Assembly: GCF_000025185.1 (NCBI RefSeq)
Contig: NC_013720.1
Location: forward strand, 868,001 to 932,000
Direction of reading: 5' to 3'
Length of the DNA stretch: 64,000 nucleotides
Origin: Pirellula staleyi DSM 6068
GTDB lineage: Bacteria; Planctomycetota; Planctomycetia; Pirellulales; Pirellulaceae
The notes beneath the pieces are model-generated. The model saw only the letters and a program-made list of their open reading frames with translations, ran no database searches and was not told where the DNA came from. The translations under genes and the position numbers were made by a program. How positions within the stretch are numbered: position 1 is the first letter of the stretch; every line of letters starts with the position of its first letter. Below, piece after piece: positions 42,607 through 51,865 of this stretch.

Positions 42607-43911
42607 CTAACTCTTTGCTTCGAAACCGGTGATGCTGCCACTGGTGCTGCTGCCGAAGCGATCGATCTCGAGCTGCATGTGCTGCGCGATCTGCACAAAC
42701 AGATTGCCGAGCGAGGCATTGTTTTTTTCGTCCCCGGCAGCGATGTGCTGGCCATGTCGAAACGCGCCGCCTGCCAGCAGCGTGGGAACATTGTGCCAGT
42801 CGTGACTGCTGGCGTTCCCCAGGTTCGAGCCGAACAGAACGGCAGTCCGATCGAGCAGCGATTGCCCTTCTTCTTTCACACTTTTCAGCCGGGCGAGAAA
42901 CTCGGCAAAGACGTCGAACTCCGCCTCTTCGATCACGCGCAGCTCTTCGATCTTTTCAGGATCCTTGCCGTGATGCGACAGGTTATGCCAATCGTTCTTC
43001 ACCCCCGGAATCACCGGCACCGCATTCATCCCCGAGAGCTGAAAGGTGAGTGTTCGCGTGCTATCGGTTTGTAAGGCGAGCACGATCATCTCGTACATCA
43101 GGCGCTGCTTTCCAATCGCATCGTTGCGATCAGCCACATCCTTGGGGAGCGGCACATCGAGGGTTGGCTTGGGGCGTTTGGTCCAACCTTCTGATTGCTG
43201 CAAGCGCGACTCGAGTTGCCGCACCGATTGCAGGTACTCTTCAAGTTTCTGGCGATCGTCACTGCCAAGTTTCTGCTCGAGCTTTTTAGCTTGTCCCTGC
43301 ACTGTATCGAGGATCGATCCACCTCGACGAATTTGCGCCAGTTCGGCCTCCATTTCACTCGGCGTGCCGCTGATGAACAGCGATTTGAAGAGCTTGGCGG
43401 CTGATGTCTCGCCAGGAATTTCTACGCCACTGGCGGTCCACGACATCGAGCGTCCACTCGTCGAAAGGACGAGGCAGGGATAGCGCGTTTGCGGACCCAA
43501 GGTTTCGGCAATCATCTGGTCGAGCGAGATCGTATTGCGAAAGCCCGCGAGCCCTGGACGCTGGGCACCGGTGAGCCAGGTCAGCTCCGAAGCATGGCCG
43601 TTGTTCCCCTGCTGTTCGGGATGCGAGAGTCCCGAGAAAACGGTGTAATCTCCTCGCAAATCGCCAAGCTTTTGCAAATAAGGGGTCGGCTCGTAATCGC
43701 GCCCCGATTTCTCCGGAAAGAAGAACGGCGCATGAAAACCGAGCGTGGCACATGCTGCCACAAACCGAGGTGGCGATTTGTTTTCATCGGCGCGAGCCAG
43801 TGGCGCGGTCATGGCATCGAGCAGCGGCAGCGAGATGAGCGCCGCACCTGCACCGCGCAAAAAACTGCGGCGTGCGATCGGCTGACGTGTGGTGACATAA
43901 GGGGCGTGCAT
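42607..43911 (-). CDS. DUF1552 protein with Tat signal
   Basis: A 434-residue exported protein. The N-terminus RRSFLRGAGAALISLPLLDA is a twin-arginine signal. The body matches DUF1552: FVAACATLGFHAPFFFPEK, then FSGLSHPEQQGNNGHASELTWLTGA, LVLSTSGRSMSWTASGV, and the ending LFGSNLGNASSHDWHNVPTLLAGGA. The family is related in form to secreted sulfatase-like DUF1501 proteins; its activity is unknown. Start ATG 43911; the longer frame to 44265 overlaps the upstream gene. It follows the DUF1592 gene by 61 bases, a pairing common in planctomycetes. Confidence 0.9.
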   Translation of the reverse strand: MHAPYVTTRQPIARRSFLRGAGAALISLPLLDAMTAPLARADENKSPPRFVAACATLGFHAPFFFPEKSGRDYEPTPYLQKLGDLRGDYTVFSGLSHPEQQGNNGHASELTWLTGAQRPGLAGFRNTISLDQMIAETLGPQTRYPCLVLSTSGRSMSWTASGVEIPGETSAAKLFKSLFISGTPSEMEAELAQIRRGGSILDTVQGQAKKLEQKLGSDDRQKLEEYLQSVRQLESRLQQSEGWTKRPKPTLDVPLPKDVADRNDAIGKQRLMYEMIVLALQTDSTRTLTFQLSGMNAVPVIPGVKNDWHNLSHHGKDPEKIEELRVIEEAEFDVFAEFLARLKSVKEEGQSLLDRTAVLFGSNLGNASSHDWHNVPTLLAGGAFRHGQHIAAGDEKNNASLGNLFVQIAQHMQLEIDRFGSSTSGSITGFEAKS

Positions 43912-43972
43912 AACAGTCTCGCTTACGATGGACTCACCAGCGGCTACTAGAGCAGAGATCAACGAACAGCAT

Positions 43973-46390
43973 CTACTTCGAGCGGAAAATTTTACTGGCG
44001 AGGGCAGCATGCAACAAATCGCGTGCCCCGTAGCCATCGTCTTGCGTTTGCATGGCGATTGAACGAATCTCGGCGCGATCAGAAAATCCCATTTCGCGCC
44101 CCGTTGCAAACGTGAGGAGCTTGGTGACCAAAGCAACCGCGAGATCAAACTCGCGCGCTGCAAGTTGATCGCGAAACTCTGGGTAGCTGGCGAATTTCTC
44201 GCCGCTCGCCAGTTCGCCACTCGCATCGACCGGGGGGCCAAGTTTGTAGCGTACCTTTTGACCACGCACCTCGCGACTCACGCGCTCTCCATCACCAATG
44301 CTACGAAAACGCTCGCGATAGTTGCCAATGGGATCGAATGACTCAAGCGCAAAACCGGGTGGATCGATCTGCGCGTGACAAGCGCGGCAGTTGTCGCTGT
44401 CGCGATGCTTGGCGAGCAGTTCGCGCAATGTCGTGCTGCCACGAATATCGGGCTCCACCCCAGGAATTCCTGGAGGCGGTGGTGGCGCATGTTGGGCCAG
44501 AATTCGCTCCATCACATACACGCCGCGCACCACCGGCGAAGTGTTGGTGCCATTGGCCGAAACCTTCAGCACACTTGCCTGCGTGAGAACTCCGCCACGC
44601 AAGCTCCCCGGCGGCAATGCGACGCGTCGCAGATCGGGACCAGCCACCCCTTCGATCTCGTAGTGCTCGGCTAGCCGCTCGTTGAGCATGGCAAAATCGG
44701 ACTTCACCAGATGACGAACCGGCAAGTTCTCGCGGAAGAGTGCCCGAACAAACAGCCGCGTTTCCTCGCGCATTGACCACTGCAAATAACGATCATGTTC
44801 GGGATAGAGCGCTGCGTCGGGATTAGTGAACTCGAGATCGCGCAAGTTAAGCCAGGCGTCGGTGAAATCGGCAATGCAGCGATCGAACGCTTCGCTGGCA
44901 AGGAGGCGATCGATCTGCGCGCGGCTGACCTTGGGATCACCGAGCAGCTCGCCAGAATTCGCCGCGCGGCGCAGCTCCGCATCGGGAAGTGTTCGCGCCA
45001 GGAAGTACGAGATTCGCGCTGCGAGCTGATGGCTATTCAGCTGGCCACTCGACTCCTCGAGGAACAGAAAATCGGGCGAGCAGAGGAGCGCAACAACGGC
45101 CGTCTTCAGCGCCTCTTGATGATTCGATCCGGCCGCCACTTGAGCATCGAAAAGTTTGGCAAACGGCTCGACGTCGGCTGCCACCACAGGTCGCCGAAAA
45201 GCTTCATTTCCAAGTCGAAGAAGCACTTTGCGAGCTGCCTCACTCGGATTTTCGGCAATCAGATTCGTCGGCGGAGTCCGTCCTCGATTGCCGCCGCGCT
45301 GCACGATCGGCTGCTGCTCGAAATCGCCTAGCAGCAGCGCTCGACCGCGCGCGATTTGTTCATCAGCCAGCGGACCTTCGAGTTCCACATGCAAGATCGC
45401 GAGCCCCGGCCCTCGGTAGTCGGCAATTCCGTTTTGTCGAATGAAGTTCCCTTCATCGATGAGTCCTTGCGGCGTGATCTCGATCATGTAGTTGGCATCG
45501 AGTCGCGCGGTGATCTCGACCGTTTGCGGCTCACCGGGTGCTAGGCTGAAATAACCAAACGTCGGCATCTCGACGCCCCGCGCAAATGATGTTGCCCCGA
45601 GCGCGAAGGTGATCGGTTTCTCGGATTGAAAGGCGTAGCCTGTGACCCGAATCTTATAGTTGCCGGTGAAGCGCGTATTGGCTTCGCGAAGCATTCCGGT
45701 GGGATAGCCAAGCTCGCGAAAAAAGACCACCGCACCATCATCGCGCTTCAGCCACACTTTGCCGAGCCACTGCTCGCCACCCCGTGTGTCGGCATAGCTA
45801 GCGCGTGTCACTTTGCTTTCTGGTGGCATGTGGCTTGCGAGGACTTCATCCCACGCAAGCATCGCGCAGTCGAGATACCGCTGCACTTGCACCATCGATG
45901 TGCCGAGCGCTTCACCGACGTTTTCAAACTCGTGCGATTTGGCATCGGCAGGCAACTGGTTGACCAGCTTCAGCCTCGTCCCCAGCAGATCGTTGATCGT
46001 GTTTTCATACTCGCTCCGGTTGAGGCGTCGCAGCACCGTTCCTTTGGAGCGCTGGTGAGCCGCAGTGAGTTTGTCGCGCAGCTCGTCGAGTACCGCTGTG
46101 CGTTCCGCTTCGGTGGGCTGCGCGGCCTCTTGCGGTGGCATTTCGCCCGAGGCTATTCGGTCGTAGATCCGCTCCCATTTGGCAAACCAGCGTGGGTCGG
46201 AGAGATCTTCCTGCACTGCCGACAGATCGAGCCCACCCTCGGAGTTTTCACCCTGGTGGCAGTCGTGGCAATATTTAGAAAAGAGCTGCGCGCGGGGGAG
46301 CGAAACATCAGCCGCTGCAATGTCGCTGGTGATCGCAAGGCAAGCCAGCAGCGGCAAGCTGAAAAGAGAACACGGGTTGGTGAACTTCAT
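43973..46390 (-). CDS. DUF1592/DUF1588 multi-domain exported haem-c protein
   Basis: An 805-residue exported protein. A signal peptide (LFSLPLLACLAITSDIAA) is followed by a haem-c site CHDCH near residue 38 (planctomycete cytochrome-type domain), then DUF1587 (about 115-180, RLNRSEYENTINDLLGT), a carbohydrate-binding-like beta region, DUF1592 (about 445-570), DUF1588 (about 590-690), a second CxxCH (CRACH) at about 700 and the terminal DUF1585. Known only from genomes; probably periplasmic electron transfer or polymer breakdown with its DUF1552 partner downstream. Confidence 0.92.
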   Translation of the reverse strand: MKFTNPCSLFSLPLLACLAITSDIAAADVSLPRAQLFSKYCHDCHQGENSEGGLDLSAVQEDLSDPRWFAKWERIYDRIASGEMPPQEAAQPTEAERTAVLDELRDKLTAAHQRSKGTVLRRLNRSEYENTINDLLGTRLKLVNQLPADAKSHEFENVGEALGTSMVQVQRYLDCAMLAWDEVLASHMPPESKVTRASYADTRGGEQWLGKVWLKRDDGAVVFFRELGYPTGMLREANTRFTGNYKIRVTGYAFQSEKPITFALGATSFARGVEMPTFGYFSLAPGEPQTVEITARLDANYMIEITPQGLIDEGNFIRQNGIADYRGPGLAILHVELEGPLADEQIARGRALLLGDFEQQPIVQRGGNRGRTPPTNLIAENPSEAARKVLLRLGNEAFRRPVVAADVEPFAKLFDAQVAAGSNHQEALKTAVVALLCSPDFLFLEESSGQLNSHQLAARISYFLARTLPDAELRRAANSGELLGDPKVSRAQIDRLLASEAFDRCIADFTDAWLNLRDLEFTNPDAALYPEHDRYLQWSMREETRLFVRALFRENLPVRHLVKSDFAMLNERLAEHYEIEGVAGPDLRRVALPPGSLRGGVLTQASVLKVSANGTNTSPVVRGVYVMERILAQHAPPPPPGIPGVEPDIRGSTTLRELLAKHRDSDNCRACHAQIDPPGFALESFDPIGNYRERFRSIGDGERVSREVRGQKVRYKLGPPVDASGELASGEKFASYPEFRDQLAAREFDLAVALVTKLLTFATGREMGFSDRAEIRSIAMQTQDDGYGARDLLHAALASKIFRSK

Positions 46391-46621
46391 AAATCACGTG
46401 AGAGGTCGTGATGCCAGGAACAGCCGCCGCTCGTAGAAGGCTCGGCGTCGCTGCCTATTACTGTAGCTGCGCGCCGCTGTCGTCGCGAATCGTGCGGCAG
46501 AACTTTTGCCAGCTTCCCCACAGATCGGCCCCACGCATTCCCTGCTCAGTCACACGCCACGAGGGTGGTCCGGTAGAATTAGTTTTTCGTCTCGAGTTAT
46601 GGACTTGCCGGTGAGCTTGCG

Positions 46622-47899
46622 ATGACTGAACCACTGGGCACCTCGCTCTATCCCCCCGATCTGGCCGAGGAAGTGAAAAAACGCTGGGCAATCGCCGATC
46701 ATCCTGCGCACTGCTTGCCCGATCCTGCGTCGCTGTCGCGGTTTCTCGACGTCTCCTATCAAGCCAGTTTGTTGCGCGAAGAAGGGGAACTCGTTCGTTG
46801 CCGATTGATCTATGGCTCGCCGCAAGAGTTCCTCGCCTGGGCTGACCGGGCCGAAGAGCTGGTGGTCCTCGAGTTTGATCATGCCTGCCCCCTCTCGCCA
46901 CACGAGATTCGCAAATTGGCGTCGGCTGCAGCGATCGAGCGGTCGCTCTTAGGGGTAGAACTGCGCGACGATCAACTCGTGATTTGGGGACTGATTCTCA
47001 CCGGCACACGCTGGATCAACCGGATGGATGGGGGACGTTATTTAGGTCAGCCCTTGCCATCCAACTTGGTGATTCAGATTCTCGGTCCTGGTCACCTCGT
47101 GATCGCCAGTGGACACGAGCGGGTGGTGGAGAACACAAGCTCGCTCCTCCTCTCGCAAGGGTTCGATCCGTTTCATTCCAAGTGGCTGCCGGCCAAATTT
47201 CGCGAAGCCCGCGCGACTCTCGTCGAGCAGCTTCCCGTACACGAGCAGATGACGCCCACGACACGCATCTGCGATTCGTTCGTGAAAATGGCTGCCCAAA
47301 GCATCATTCGCCGGACCCTGAACCTCGTTCGTCAGCGCAAGCATGGAGGGATGCTGGTCTACTTGCCTCGGGAGACCATCGAATCCGACATGCTGCATCA
47401 GTGGTTTCGGTTCCGCGTGATGTTCTGTCAGGAGGATTCAACCCTCCGCTTTCGGACCGTGATGAAGCGACTTCTCTCGCGGCTGCTTGTCCTCGGGAGC
47501 GAGCAAAATCTGTCGGTTGTCACTTGGGAAGATTATCAGCGCATTCAAGATCCGGAGCTCGCATCGCTCGACGAATCGCTCGTAGAATTCGCGCATCTGC
47601 TGGCCGATTTGATGAGCGTCGATGGAACGCTGGTCCTCAATCGCGAGTTTCAGCTGATCGGATTTGGTGGCGAAATTCTCGGCGATTTGCACGTGCTGAA
47701 GATTCACCGCGCGCGGGATCTCGAAGCGACCGAAACCGTTGTCGAACCGGCCGATGCCTCTGGCACGCGACATCGCTCTGCCTATCGGCTGGTCCTCTCG
47801 CTTCCCGATGCACTTGCGGTCGTCGTGTCGCAAGATGGAGCGATTCGCTTCGTTGCTCATCACGAAGGAAAGCTCACCTACTGGCCTTACTTGCCTTAA
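46622..47899 (+). CDS. DAC-like (diadenylate-cyclase-type) protein with N-terminal sensor domain
   Basis: A 425-residue cytoplasmic protein without membrane helices. Residues 1-290 form an alpha/beta domain that I do not recognise firmly; it fits the sensor module often placed before DAC domains in such bacteria (DACNV type). The C-terminal part resembles the DAC/DisA-N fold: MSVDGTLVLNREFQLIGFGG (D334-G335-T336 where DGA is usual) and GTRHRSAYRLVLSLPDALAVVVSQDGAI (GTRHR, 381-385). Those two motifs are where ATP is bound and c-di-AMP is formed. DGA to DGT might be tolerated or may change substrate. It is divergent from the DUF1592 gene. Confidence 0.7.
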   Translation: MTEPLGTSLYPPDLAEEVKKRWAIADHPAHCLPDPASLSRFLDVSYQASLLREEGELVRCRLIYGSPQEFLAWADRAEELVVLEFDHACPLSPHEIRKLASAAAIERSLLGVELRDDQLVIWGLILTGTRWINRMDGGRYLGQPLPSNLVIQILGPGHLVIASGHERVVENTSSLLLSQGFDPFHSKWLPAKFREARATLVEQLPVHEQMTPTTRICDSFVKMAAQSIIRRTLNLVRQRKHGGMLVYLPRETIESDMLHQWFRFRVMFCQEDSTLRFRTVMKRLLSRLLVLGSEQNLSVVTWEDYQRIQDPELASLDESLVEFAHLLADLMSVDGTLVLNREFQLIGFGGEILGDLHVLKIHRARDLEATETVVEPADASGTRHRSAYRLVLSLPDALAVVVSQDGAIRFVAHHEGKLTYWPYLP

Positions 47900-47922
47900 T
47901 CGCGCTAGGCACTTCGCAAATC

Positions 47923-48852
47923 CTAAGGCTTGCTTTTGCTCGCGAGGCGTTTGAGCTGAGCTTCGAGAAAACCAAAAACTTCTTTGGTCGGCGCATCTCC
48001 TGCGAGACCAAGTTCGCGGTTGATCGTGCCGTGGGTTTTCCCTGCTGCAGAGTAAACCTTGGCCGACCCGCCTGCTTCGTTAATCGCTTTCGCGAGCGAT
48101 TCCGATTGCAGCTTTCCATCGCGCCGCGAAGCGATATGCAGGATCAAAAAAGGTGGAATCTGCTTTTCTTTCGCCACATGCGAGATCGGGCTGGCATCTT
48201 TTTGCTTGAGCGGATCGGTGCCAAAAGCGTCGATGTACAACTCCTTGAGCGCCGGGAGCGCGGCGATTTCAATTTGCCGCGGCACGTCGTAGCCCGCACC
48301 ATCGAGCAGCACAGCTCCTTGGATCGTCGCGAGCGACAGCTTCTCTGCCTCGAGATACCGGTGATCGGTCGACACCAGTGCTGCGAGATGCGCGCCGGCC
48401 GAATGCCCCATCACAAAAATCTTGTCGCGCGAACCACCAAATTCAGCCGCATGCTCGTGCACCCAGGCAATCGCGCGAGCCACATCGGTCCCTTGTTCGT
48501 GGTAGGTCACTGCGGGTGTAAACCGATAGTTGATACTCACCAGCACAAAGCCCCGCTCGTTAAACGCGGTGACTTTGCGATCGACGAGTTCCTTGCTCCC
48601 GCGCTTCCAACCACCACCATGAATCCAGACCATGATCGGCAAATCGGCCCCTTTCGCTGGGGCATACACATCGAGGCTGTTGCGGACCTGGTCGGCGTCT
48701 TTGGCCTTGGAATAGACCACATCCTGGAGCTGGCGTTCCGCCGCGACAAGCGGAACCTCGAGCGTTAAAGCGGTTAGCACAGCCGCCAGCAGCGCGCCAG
48801 CGAGAGCTGGAAAACGAAGCTCGGTGAATTCCGGTCGCAGTTGGCAGCCCAT
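47923..48852 (-). CDS. Exported alpha/beta-hydrolase (esterase/lipase type)
   Basis: A 309-residue protein with an N-terminal signal (LAGALLAAVLTALTLEVPLVAA). The oxyanion-hole motif is WIHGGGWKRGSK, the nucleophile elbow is MGHSAGAHLAAL, the acid probably lies in FGTDPLKQKDASPI, and the catalytic His in AAGKTHGTINRELG. This is the BD-FAE/acetylesterase-like group. Substrate unknown. It is convergent with the DAC-like gene and stands alone. Confidence 0.85.
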   Translation of the reverse strand: MGCQLRPEFTELRFPALAGALLAAVLTALTLEVPLVAAERQLQDVVYSKAKDADQVRNSLDVYAPAKGADLPIMVWIHGGGWKRGSKELVDRKVTAFNERGFVLVSINYRFTPAVTYHEQGTDVARAIAWVHEHAAEFGGSRDKIFVMGHSAGAHLAALVSTDHRYLEAEKLSLATIQGAVLLDGAGYDVPRQIEIAALPALKELYIDAFGTDPLKQKDASPISHVAKEKQIPPFLILHIASRRDGKLQSESLAKAINEAGGSAKVYSAAGKTHGTINRELGLAGDAPTKEVFGFLEAQLKRLASKSKP

Positions 48853-49138
48853 AGCTCAGTCTCTTCTGTACGCGTTCGATCGATCACGACTCCTCTCTTT
48901 AATACCCCAGCGGAGCCCCGAAGTTTCGGCCACTTTCTGCCCTCGCGCAAGAGACTTTCGAAAGAGCCGACGACCTGACTCACAGTAAGTTCGACTCTCT
49001 GGCCAGTCCCCTTTTGCTTCTCGTGTGGCGTAGCGGTACGCTTTCAAAGTGCCTGAGCCGGCGGATCCCTCTTTGAAAATTACCGCTACTGATAACCGGC
49101 GCATTCACCCAGCCAGCAATGTCCCGCAGGAGCCCACC

Positions 49139-49855
49139 ATGGCGAAACGGAAGCTGAAGCAGATCTTTTCCGATTGGCAAAAAATAGCGGGAGCAAAAGG
49201 GGACCCGTGGGAAACCGAAGAAGACATGATGTTCCTGTTCGATTTGCTACCCCCCAGCGGCCAGGGTCTCGAGCCAATCTGTGCGGGACATCCGCATGGC
49301 GATCAGGTGCTCGAGCGGCTGCGACGCTTCTATAAAGATGCTGCGAAAGCTGGCGAAGATCCCGAGGAGGGAACCCTCTTCAGCCGCACCAAGGTGCGCC
49401 GCAAAAGCGATGCGAAGATTCAGGCCCTCATCCTGCAGCAGGTTGCCAACTGGCGCGAGATGGCACTGCTGGCCGCCACCGATCCCAAACGGGACCCGAT
49501 CGTCAAAATCTTAGGGAATCCACCTACGCTCAGCCGCGCCGAGTCGCCGTACGACATCGAGGAGGACTTCGACCTTCAGGTCGCGATTGGCACCGACTTA
49601 CCCTCGGCATTCGAGGAAAACGTCGCCCAAGCCCATCCCACCAAGAATCCACTTTGGTACCTCACCGAAGCGCTCTACACCTCGGCCGGAAACTACTACG
49701 CCGTCCCCAACTACATCCTTTGGCCAATTCACCAGGGGAAATCCACGCTGGCCGATCCCTATCTTCCCGGCTACGAGCTTTGGCTTCAAAACGTCCTGTT
49801 TGCCTACACCGCCAAAGGAAAAATCTCCTACGCCATCGATGAAGAGGAAGAATAG
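49139..49855 (+). CDS. Conserved-looking soluble protein, unknown function
   Basis: A 238-residue protein starting MAKRKLKQIFSDWQKIAGAKG. GCAGGAG lies six bases before this ATG, so the upstream frame to 49049 was rejected. It is helical in the first half and aromatic-rich near the end (PLWYLTEALYTSAGNYYAVPNYILW), with an acidic C-terminus. No signal peptide, no membrane helix and no cofactor motif. I do not recognise the family. Confidence 0.65.
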   Translation: MAKRKLKQIFSDWQKIAGAKGDPWETEEDMMFLFDLLPPSGQGLEPICAGHPHGDQVLERLRRFYKDAAKAGEDPEEGTLFSRTKVRRKSDAKIQALILQQVANWREMALLAATDPKRDPIVKILGNPPTLSRAESPYDIEEDFDLQVAIGTDLPSAFEENVAQAHPTKNPLWYLTEALYTSAGNYYAVPNYILWPIHQGKSTLADPYLPGYELWLQNVLFAYTAKGKISYAIDEEEE

Positions 49856-49864
49856 TCCGCGCGG

Positions 49865-51205
49865 CTACTCCGTCACGCTGATATTCGAAAGAATGGTCCA
49901 GCCATCAACGACCGGCAAATCATTGGCAAAACGAATGGCGGGACGGTCGGTCCAAGGATCACGAATCCCGAGGGCGAGCCGATAATTTCCGGGCAACAGA
50001 TCGAGATCGAGCATTGTGGTTTGCGAAAACTCACCAGGGAGCCATCTTCGCAGGTCCCACTTGGTTGGAAACGTTCGGACGACCTTTCCTGCTGGATCAA
50101 GTAGCGCCCACTCGACCGACCATGGGTAGTAGAACGGTGCTACCCCAAGATTCCTCCCTTGGATTTCTAGACGTACTGAATCTTTCGCCTTCCACTTCTC
50201 GGGATACTTCACTTCGGTGATTTGAAAATCGTATCCCATCTGGCGAACCAATGCTTCGCACCGCTCGAGATAGTTCTCGGCATTTGACGCCTTGAGAGCC
50301 GGGCCATAAGGCCCCACCCAGGTGAAATGCGAGCGCTCGAGCATCGTTTGCGTGGTTTCAAAATCGCCTCCCAGCCAGCGCTCTGCTTCGCCCGGCACCA
50401 TCTCCCCACCGACGACGGCGACTTTCCAGTTGTCCATTCGTTTCTCGCGTCGCAGTCCGGCCAAAAAACTCCAATCCTGGCCGTTGTCGACATCCTGAGG
50501 AAACATGTCGTCGTGAAACCCAATCCAATCTTGCGCGCCGGCATAGCCGCGGGCATAACGAACCATCAGGCACTTGTCAGGAAAGGCTTTGCGATAAGCG
50601 TCGATGACGCGCCGTTCGGTCTCAGCAGAAGCGTAGAGTTTGACTTGGGGGTAGGTGTGCCATTCTCCCCAAAAACCGAGTAACCCCAGCTGAATAAAGG
50701 CCACGCGAGGATGCTGGTTGTAGCGTTTTCCGAGGGCTGCAATCAGACGTTCGAGCCCCGCCACAACGCGCGGGTCGTCGTAGTCGGGCGATTTCCCACC
50801 TCCATGCTCTTGGTAGGCAGTCTCTTTCACCCCACGCTTACGAAGCCAATCCGGCAATCCCGAAGGCTTTGCGGGGTAATCGACATAGACCCGAAAGATG
50901 ACGTGCTTACCGGCGCCAGCTTGGTCGTCCCACGACTTTTCCCACGCCTCGAAACGAAAGTCATTTTCCACAGGCTCCAGCTCGCGCCACGAGATGTACT
51001 GAAACACCATCGAATAGGGCTGCTGAATCTTTCCAGCGTTGGTGTACGGACACCACCCCTTGAGTGGATTATCGAGCGCTCCCGCCATCGGCTGGGGGCG
51101 GATAACGACCTCCTCGGCCAAGGCCAGCTCCGCCAACAGCGCGAACGAGAGCAAGCCACAAAGAGCGCGGATCGCTATCCAACCTAACCGGTTCATGGCT
51201 CGCAT
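49865..51205 (-). CDS. Exported DUF4832 protein
   Basis: A 446-residue exported protein (signal about residues 4-27, ALCGLLSFALLAELALAEE). The N-terminal domain looks like a TIM-barrel glycosidase: NPLKGWCPYTNA, QYISWRELEPVENDF, VIFRVYVDYPAKPSG, FIQLGLLGFWGEWHTYP (likely acid/base Glu). The C-terminal third contains a beta-sandwich (LEIQGRNLGVAPFYYPW) as in DUF4832. Its substrate is unknown. The start may be 51205 or 51196. It is convergent with the unknown gene at 49139. Confidence 0.8.
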   Translation of the reverse strand: MRAMNRLGWIAIRALCGLLSFALLAELALAEEVVIRPQPMAGALDNPLKGWCPYTNAGKIQQPYSMVFQYISWRELEPVENDFRFEAWEKSWDDQAGAGKHVIFRVYVDYPAKPSGLPDWLRKRGVKETAYQEHGGGKSPDYDDPRVVAGLERLIAALGKRYNQHPRVAFIQLGLLGFWGEWHTYPQVKLYASAETERRVIDAYRKAFPDKCLMVRYARGYAGAQDWIGFHDDMFPQDVDNGQDWSFLAGLRREKRMDNWKVAVVGGEMVPGEAERWLGGDFETTQTMLERSHFTWVGPYGPALKASNAENYLERCEALVRQMGYDFQITEVKYPEKWKAKDSVRLEIQGRNLGVAPFYYPWSVEWALLDPAGKVVRTFPTKWDLRRWLPGEFSQTTMLDLDLLPGNYRLALGIRDPWTDRPAIRFANDLPVVDGWTILSNISVTE

Positions 51206-51237
51206 CCCTAGGGGGTCAATGATCGCAGCCGCGCACG

Positions 51238-51273
51238 AAAAAAGCCGCAAGTCTTGTGAGACTCACGGCTTTC
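51238..51273 (-). terminator. Intrinsic terminator of tRNA-Ala
   Basis: AAAGCCGCAAGTCT (51241-51254) pairs with AGACTCACGGCTTT at 12 of 14 positions around TGTG. On the minus strand it follows tRNA-Ala directly and ends in six Us (A run at 51238-51243). Confidence 0.85.
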
Positions 51274-51279
51274 GTTAAG

Positions 51280-51352
<73 letters not shown>

Positions 51353-51865
51353 GATTTTGTTGGCGACTCGGTGCAGCAGCGATTTTCCGGCTAAGGAAAA
51401 CAGAGCATGCAAAAGTCGTCTGGCCTGCGGTAGTTTATCGCGCCGGATACGTTTGGGACATATCCCACGCAGCCGAAGTTCGCCAGGAAGTCCGATCTCG
51501 CAAGGAGGCTGATCATTCAGCCACCAGGAAAATCGAACTGGGCCCGCAATCCTCGGCCGTAAGTCGTTGCAAGAGAAGTTTTTAGGACAGATAAGACGAT
51601 CGCCAGATCGACTTCCTGGCCCCAATTCCTCAGCTAGACTACTTTACTCATCGGCCTTGGTGGCCGACGGGCATTACCGTTACAACCAGAAGAACGTGAA
51701 ATTATCCGCAGTGACGTTTGTCGTCAAGGCACCGGCAGCGGTCCTTGAGGGCGTATTTTGGGGAAGCTGTTTTCGCCCAAGTGCACTGCTAGCATACGGT
51801 TACAGATTTCTCCAGCGATCAGCGCGATGGCCGGAGAGGTGTCGTAGTTCGGGAGCCTTTCTCCG
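51353..51865. other. Spacer without a supported gene
   Basis: About 510 bases between tRNA-Ala and the flippase-like gene. A TCGGCC/GGCCGA hairpin occurs at 51651-51667 without a T-run. Frames in this stretch overlap the start of the next gene and lack protein character. Confidence 0.4.

Noticed and set aside
46393-46412. ATCACG/CGTGAT inverted repeat just before the DUF1592 start
   Set aside because: Only six bases per arm with eight between, no second copy and no neighbouring promoter elements; too short to claim as an operator.
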